A stretch of 64,000 bases of DNA from Ruegeria sp. ANG-R (GTDB lineage Bacteria; Pseudomonadota; Alphaproteobacteria; Rhodobacterales; Rhodobacteraceae). Numbering within the stretch: the first letter of the stretch is position 1; the number at the start of each line of letters is the position of its first letter. The position numbers and the translations under genes were made by a program. Where the stretch lies: positions 186,001-250,000 of the forward strand of contig NZ_JWLJ01000003.1 in the NCBI RefSeq assembly GCF_000813985.1, read 5' to 3'. Under the pieces are notes generated by a model. That model was not told where the DNA came from, did no database searches, and saw only the letters and a program-made list of their open reading frames with translations. Shown piece by piece: positions 59,805 through 64,000 of this stretch.

Positions 59805-61037
59805 ATGTTGAAACCCATGCTCCTGTCAGAGGCGCAGAGTCTCCCGCTCTGGCGCCGTCCTATGACGCTGTTGTTCGTGATGGCGCTGACCATGCCGATC
59901 GCGTTCAACGCGTGGAGTGCGCTGTTGAACAATTTCGTCATCGAGGCGGCGAATTTCGACGGGGCAGATATCGGCCTTTTGCACACGGTACGCGAAATTC
60001 CGGGGTTTCTGGCCGTGGGCGTGATTGCGGTGATCATCTTCATCCGTGAACAGGTTCTGGCCGCGATCTCGCTGATGATGCTGGGTGCCGCGACAGCGGT
60101 GACAGCCTGGTTCCCAAGTCTCGGAGGCTTGCTGTTTGTAACCTTGTTCAGCTCAATCGGGTTTCACTATTACGAGACGGTGAATCAGTCCCTTCAACTG
60201 CAGTGGTTGCCCAAGGATCGTGCCCCGCAGATATTGGGCTGGCTGGTCGCGATGGGATCTGCCGCGACGGCTGTGGTTTATGGGCTGATCGTGTTGACGT
60301 GGGACCGGTTCGACCTGTCCTATAACTTTGTGTTCATGGCTGCGGGCGGTGTGACCGTCTTGCTTGCATTATTCTGTTTGGTGGCTTTTCCGCAATTCGA
60401 GTCCCCCACACCTCAGACCAAGAAGATCGTGCTGCGCAAGCGCTACTGGCTATACTACGCTTTGCAATTCATGGCTGGTGCGCGCCGCCAGATTTTCATC
60501 GTTTTCGCCGGTTTCATGATGGTCGAAAAATTCGGCTTCGAGGTGCATGAACTCACCAGTCTCTATCTGATCAACCTGATGATCAATATGGCTGCCGCTC
60601 CGATGCTGGGCAAAGCGGTGGCCACATTCGGGGAACGCCGCACGCTGATTTTTGAGTATACGGGTCTCGCCATCGTCTTTGCTGCCTATGGCGGTATCTA
60701 CTGGTTCGGTTGGGGCGTTTTGCTGGCGGCAATCCTGTACGTGATCGATCATGTGCTGTTCGCACTTGCGTTGGCCCTGAAGACCTATTTTCAGAAAATC
60801 GCCGACCCGGCGGACATTGCACCAACGGCTGCGGTGGCCTTCACCATCAACCACATTGCTGCGGTGTTCTTACCCGCGATTTTGGGTTTGCTTTGGGTGG
60901 TGTCACCTGGCGCGGTATTTGGTCTGGCCACCGCCATGGCGATGGTGTCTCTGGGCCTGTCGCTTCTGATTCCACGGCACCCCGAGCCGGGGAATGAAAC
61001 GATCCTGACTAAATACGCGCCCGCGCCCGCCGAATAA
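59805..61037 (+). CDS. MFS transporter of unknown substrate
   Basis: A 410-residue membrane protein with about 12 hydrophobic segments in two halves joined by a hydrophilic stretch (about 200-215, QFESPTPQTKKIVL). The GADIGLLHTVREIPGF loop and LQWLPKDRAPQILGW, after helix 4-5, fit the major facilitator superfamily. The substrate is not evident. Start ATG 59805. The prmA gene follows after 67 bases with its own ribosome binding site. Confidence 0.85.
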   Translation: MLKPMLLSEAQSLPLWRRPMTLLFVMALTMPIAFNAWSALLNNFVIEAANFDGADIGLLHTVREIPGFLAVGVIAVIIFIREQVLAAISLMMLGAATAVTAWFPSLGGLLFVTLFSSIGFHYYETVNQSLQLQWLPKDRAPQILGWLVAMGSAATAVVYGLIVLTWDRFDLSYNFVFMAAGGVTVLLALFCLVAFPQFESPTPQTKKIVLRKRYWLYYALQFMAGARRQIFIVFAGFMMVEKFGFEVHELTSLYLINLMINMAAAPMLGKAVATFGERRTLIFEYTGLAIVFAAYGGIYWFGWGVLLAAILYVIDHVLFALALALKTYFQKIADPADIAPTAAVAFTINHIAAVFLPAILGLLWVVSPGAVFGLATAMAMVSLGLSLLIPRHPEPGNETILTKYAPAPAE

Positions 61038-61104
61038 CCTCCAGCGCTTGACCTTGTCGCCGTGCGGCCCTACGCGCAGGGGAAGTTTGAGACAGGAGGC
61101 CCCC

Positions 61105-61977
61105 ATGCCCACATTCACCGCGCTGACCACTTTGCCCAGCAAGACTGCAGCCGAAGGTCTTGGCGAGGCGATGGAGCGCCTGAATCCGGAACCCACCGGC
61201 GTAGGCGTGTTCGAGGTCGAGGACGGTTCGGGCCTGTGGGAGGTCGGTGGATATTTTACCGAAGCGCCGGACGAGACCGCCCTGGCCGTTCTGGCTGTCG
61301 CGTTCGAGGCCAAGCCCTTCGTGGTGTCAGAGTTGCCCGAAACAGATTGGGTGGCACATGTGCGTCGTGAACTGGCCCCGGTCGAAGCGGGCCGTTTCTT
61401 CGTCTATGGAAGCCATGATGCCGACAAACTGCCCGCAGGGCGTATTCCGCTGCTGATCGAGGCCGCGATGGCCTTTGGAACGGGTCATCATGGCACTACC
61501 CTGGGCTGCCTCAAAGCCTTGGATTACCTTCTGGATGAGGGGTTCGCCGCAACCAAGGTCGCCGATATCGGCTGCGGTACCGCCGTTCTGGCCATGGCCG
61601 CCGCGCGGATCTGGGAGGGTGATATCATCGCCAGCGACATTGACGAGGTTGCCGTCGATGTGGCTGCGGCCAACCTGAAGGCAAACGGCATGGCGGGTGC
61701 GGTTACCTGCGTCGAAGCGGCAGGTTTCGACCACCCGGACCTGAAAACACATGCGCCGTACGACCTGATATTCGCCAATATCCTCAAAGGGCCACTTGTG
61801 GCGCTGTCGCCCGAGATTTCAGCGAATCTGCGGCCGGGCGGGCAGGCGATCCTATCGGGAATCCTCAATGAGCAGGCCGATGATGTGATATCAGTTTATA
61901 TCCAAAATGGATTTAATCTGGTTCGCAGGGATATGATTGGTGATTGGACGACGCTAATCTTAAGCAAACAGGGCTGA
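61105..61977 (+). CDS. prmA: Ribosomal protein L11 methyltransferase
   Basis: SAM-dependent enzyme that trimethylates L11. The 290-residue product has MAFGTGHHGTTLGCLKAL, the SAM-binding motif VADIGCGTAVLAMAAA, SDIDEVAVDVAAANL and FANILKGPL (N-P-P-like motif). The frame is open from 61048, but ATG 61105 has CAGGAGG 6 bases upstream and gives the family length. Its N-terminal L11-binding region is shorter than in E. coli, as usual in alphaproteobacteria. Identity is secure. Confidence 0.94.
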   Translation: MPTFTALTTLPSKTAAEGLGEAMERLNPEPTGVGVFEVEDGSGLWEVGGYFTEAPDETALAVLAVAFEAKPFVVSELPETDWVAHVRRELAPVEAGRFFVYGSHDADKLPAGRIPLLIEAAMAFGTGHHGTTLGCLKALDYLLDEGFAATKVADIGCGTAVLAMAAARIWEGDIIASDIDEVAVDVAAANLKANGMAGAVTCVEAAGFDHPDLKTHAPYDLIFANILKGPLVALSPEISANLRPGGQAILSGILNEQADDVISVYIQNGFNLVRRDMIGDWTTLILSKQG

Positions 61978-62082
61978 AGTAAGTCTATTTGCAGGAGATT
62001 TGTGGATTTTTGCCACGTTTTTGTCGCATTCTCTAATTACCGTCACTGAATGCAATCGAGGGGGCGGTTTTCGGAGGCTGCC

Positions 62083-62427
62083 ATGACAGGAAAACAACTC
62101 GAATTTGATCAGCGCATTACGCGTTTGAGCAAGAAACACCAGAAACTAAGTCGCGGCTATCGGGCCACGATGCGTCCGGATGGGCTGGTGGTTATGAAGC
62201 CGCAGCGTATGCGGTCAGCCGTTTCAGCGAAGGTCTTGCTGCTTTGTCTGGTAGGTTTCTTCGCATTTAAGGCGTTTCTGCTGTCCCATCTCGGTCCGGC
62301 TGCCTATGAAACACGCGTCGAAAGCCTGAATCAGGGTACGCCTGTTGAACAAGCTGGCGCCTGGATTATGCAAGCCGACCCGGTGACCGCGTTTTTGTCC
62401 ATGCATCTGAATAAAGTTTGGTTCTAG
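62083..62427 (+). CDS. Small single-pass membrane protein of unknown function
   Basis: I do not recognise a named family. The 114-residue product has a basic N-terminal helix (residues 5-45, rich in Lys/Arg), one hydrophobic segment about residues 49-72 (VLLLCLVGFFAFKAFLL), and a short periplasmic tail of about 40 residues. ATG 62083 has CGGAGG 5 bases upstream; the open frame to 62050 is less likely. A bidirectional hairpin follows at 62457-62488. Probably a structural or regulatory membrane protein. Confidence 0.75.
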   Translation: MTGKQLEFDQRITRLSKKHQKLSRGYRATMRPDGLVVMKPQRMRSAVSAKVLLLCLVGFFAFKAFLLSHLGPAAYETRVESLNQGTPVEQAGAWIMQADPVTAFLSMHLNKVWF

Positions 62428-62456
62428 CCGGACCCCTTATACCCTCCTGAAAACAA

Positions 62457-62488
62457 AAACACCGCATGTCGTCCGACACGCGGTGTTT
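62457..62488. terminator. Bidirectional hairpin terminator
   Basis: AAACACCGC (62457-62465) pairs with GCGGTGTTT (62480-62488); an inner TGTCG/CGACA stem extends it. T/A-rich ends on both strands (TTTCT rightward, TTTGTTTTC leftward) fit termination of both the membrane-protein gene and the DUF1127 gene. Confidence 0.7.
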
Positions 62489-62541
62489 CTGTTCGCCCCA
62501 CAGGGAGGAGGAAGGGGCGTATGAGTGATGGAGCGCTATCT

Positions 62542-62754
62542 TTAGCGGCGGCCTTCTGCAACAAGGTCGATGTCGCCGCGGCACAGTCCGATATCGTCCA
62601 GCTCGCGGTCGCTCAGACCGCTCAGCGCGTTGCGGGTTGCGCGGGCGTCATTCCATTCGGCAACGGTGTTTACAACCGATGCGAAAAATGCGCCGATACG
62701 GCCGACGAGGCCGAACGAGCCAGTGGTGGTGCGGGTGGTGTCCAGTGCAGCCAT
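62542..62754 (-). CDS. DUF1127 small protein (YjiS-like)
   Basis: A 70-residue protein with the DUF1127 C-terminal motif LSDRELDDIGLCRGDIDLVA. DUF1127 proteins in alphaproteobacteria can bind RNA and influence phosphate and stress responses; which applies here is unknown. ATG 62754 is chosen, with AGGACA about 8 bases upstream, over the longer frame to 62808. It ends 53 bases from the bidirectional terminator. Confidence 0.87.
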   Translation of the reverse strand: MAALDTTRTTTGSFGLVGRIGAFFASVVNTVAEWNDARATRNALSGLSDRELDDIGLCRGDIDLVAEGRR

Positions 62755-63087
62755 ATCCTGTGTCCTTCTGGTTTGTGTTAAACTCTGATCTTGCGATCTG
62801 GCCGGCATTTAGTGATGTGTTTCGCTCCGCACAAGCGCAGAAATTGCATGTGTCCTATGCGTTTTTTGCAATGCTCGAAATCACTGAAAGCCCTTTAAAT
62901 CATTGATTAATTCCCCTTCAGAAATGCGTCGAAAACGAACCTGACACGGTCGCAAACAGACCGGGATAAAGCAGCTGCGACATGGATGTCGGTTTTGGGA
63001 AGCCAATCGATTTCCTTGGAAAATGTTCATGCTTCGTGCTAATCGATGAAAAAAGATCACACGAACCCGAGCAGGCCGAGTCAAAAT
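62755..63087. other. 333-base region without a gene
   Basis: The divergent gap between DUF1127 and ruvC holds their promoters. It is AT-richer than the flanking genes (for example TTTAAATCATTGATTAATTCCC near 62893-62914). No open frame or RNA gene stands out. Confidence 0.5.
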
Positions 63088-63585
63088 ATGCGAATTCTGG
63101 GCATTGATCCGGGGCTTAGAACCCTGGGATGGGGCGTCATCGAATCGCATGGCAGCCGCCTGAGCCACGTTGCCAACGGATTGTGCAAATCGGACGGAGA
63201 TGATCTGGGTGAGCGGCTGCTGTCGCTGCACAATCAAATCGTCGAAGTCATAGCCGAGCATACTCCGGATCAGGCCGCTATTGAGCAGACCTTCGTCAAC
63301 AAAGACGGTGCGGGCACGCTCAAGCTGGGTCAGGCGCGCGGCGTTGCGCTTTTGACGCTGGCGCAGGCGGGCTTGCCGGTCGGGGAATATGCTCCTAACC
63401 GAGTGAAGAAGACCGTCGTGGGTGTCGGTCATGCCGAAAAAGAACAGGTTCTGCATATGGTCAAGCTGCAGCTGCCTGGCTGTTCGCCCAAGGGGGCGGA
63501 CGCTGCGGATGCTTTGGCGATTGCAATTTGTCATTCCTATTATGGGGCCGCACCGCAGGCACGGATGAAAGAGGTACGCGCATGA
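63088..63585 (+). CDS. ruvC: Crossover junction endodeoxyribonuclease RuvC
   Basis: Resolves Holliday junctions with RuvAB. The product has the catalytic Asp7 in [14 protein letters not shown], the Glu region in [13 protein letters not shown], and the C-terminal Asp pair in [18 protein letters not shown] 63088 gives the standard 165-residue protein. The frame is open from ATG 63046, which would add 14 residues; neither has a strong ribosome binding site. It overlaps ruvA by four bases. Confidence 0.95.
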   Translation: MRILGIDPGLRTLGWGVIESHGSRLSHVANGLCKSDGDDLGERLLSLHNQIVEVIAEHTPDQAAIEQTFVNKDGAGTLKLGQARGVALLTLAQAGLPVGEYAPNRVKKTVVGVGHAEKEQVLHMVKLQLPGCSPKGADAADALAIAICHSYYGAAPQARMKEVRA

Positions 63586-64000
63586 TAGGCAAGCTCACTG
63601 GACGGCTGGATTACCGCGCCGCGGATCACGTTCTGATTGACGTCCGGGGGGTCGGCTATATCGTCTATTGCTCGGATCGCACCATGGCGTCCCTGCCGGG
63701 GGTGGGTGAGGCCATGTCGATTTACACCGATATGGTCGTGCGCGAAGACCTGATGCAATTGTATGGCTTCCTGTCGCTGGTGGAGAAGGAATGGCATCGG
63801 CTTTTGTGTTCTGTGCAGGGCGTCGGGGCGAAGGTTTCGCTGGCGATCCTCAGTGCGTTGGGGCCGGATGGGGTCAGCCGGGCGATTGCCTTGGGAGATT
63901 GGGGCGCGGTCAAGGCTGCAAAGGGCGTTGGACCAAAGACGGCGCAAAGGATAGTGCTGGACCTGAAGGACAAGGCCCCCGGCGTGATGGCCATGGGCGG
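63582..64000 (+). CDS. ruvA: Holliday junction branch-migration protein RuvA (3' end outside window)
   Basis: Partner of RuvB. The first 139 codons are visible to the window end. [20 protein letters not shown] and the OB-fold strand [10 protein letters not shown] are the N-terminal domain; [18 protein letters not shown] and [18 protein letters not shown] are the two helix-hairpin-helix motifs. ATG 63582 overlaps the ruvC stop in ATGA, so the two are coupled. Confidence 0.97.
   Translation, partial: MIGKLTGRLDYRAADHVLIDVRGVGYIVYCSDRTMASLPGVGEAMSIYTDMVVREDLMQLYGFLSLVEKEWHRLLCSVQGVGAKVSLAILSALGPDGVSRAIALGDWGAVKAAKGVGPKTAQRIVLDLKDKAPGVMAMG

Overview
The window reads as a GC-rich alphaproteobacterial chromosome segment of the Roseobacter group (Rhodobacterales). 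Markers for this are the rpsA-ihfB-lapA-trpF-trpB order, trpA sited away from trpB near ychF, an NuoE/NuoF-fused formate dehydrogenase subunit next to a LysR gene, a membrane-bound PuuD urate hydroxylase, a PuuE-UraD fusion, a VPLPA-CTERM protein and a Pcs-type phosphatidylcholine synthase. I cannot name genus or species. About 58 protein genes are supported; the first (rpsA) and last (ruvA) run off the window. I found no rRNA, tRNA, CRISPR array, insertion sequence or prophage.

Layout. 0-5 kb: rpsA end with a strong terminator, ihfB, a LapA-domain protein, trpF, a small unknown protein and trpB. 4.8-10.9 kb, mostly minus strand: DUF2237, a NylB-like serine hydrolase, pth and rplY (with a perfect 25-bp inverted repeat upstream), lldD, trpA and a PagL-like outer-membrane protein. 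11-12.2 kb: ychF. 12.2-13.7 kb: an AT-richer patch with a VPLPA-CTERM surface protein. 13.7-19.1 kb: LysR regulator and NAD-linked formate dehydrogenase. 19.1-21.9 kb: a second AT-richer patch with another serine hydrolase and an orphan membrane protein. 21.9-27.8 kb: tamB-tamA.

27.9-36.4 kb is a purine (urate) degradation cluster: puuD, LysR regulator, uraH, puuE-uraD fusion, allA, NCS2 permease and allE, with an atypical GAPDH paralogue and a small secreted protein between permease and allE. Together these take urate through 5-hydroxyisourate, OHCU and allantoin towards ureidoglycine, ureidoglycolate, urea and glyoxylate. The allantoate amidohydrolase step is not encoded here.

36.6-64 kb is mainly core genome: acyl-CoA dehydrogenase and thioesterase, DUF1007 plus RcnA-like Ni/Co exporter, truA, ycjX-GNAT-ycjF-like, a VIT-like transporter, membrane proteins of DUF2269 and DUF2339, ileS, ogt, a GreA-like protein, pcs, xerC-DUF484, transaldolase, priA, an MFS transporter, prmA, DUF1127 and ruvCA.

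No unambiguous new multi-gene system is visible. The best leads are the translationally coupled YcjX-GNAT-YcjF trio, the GAPDH paralogue with an altered phosphate loop inside the purine cluster, the two AT-rich patches beside conserved operons, the PagL-like protein lacking the expected catalytic glutamate, the perfect hairpin repeat upstream of rplY, and several dyad operator candidates.
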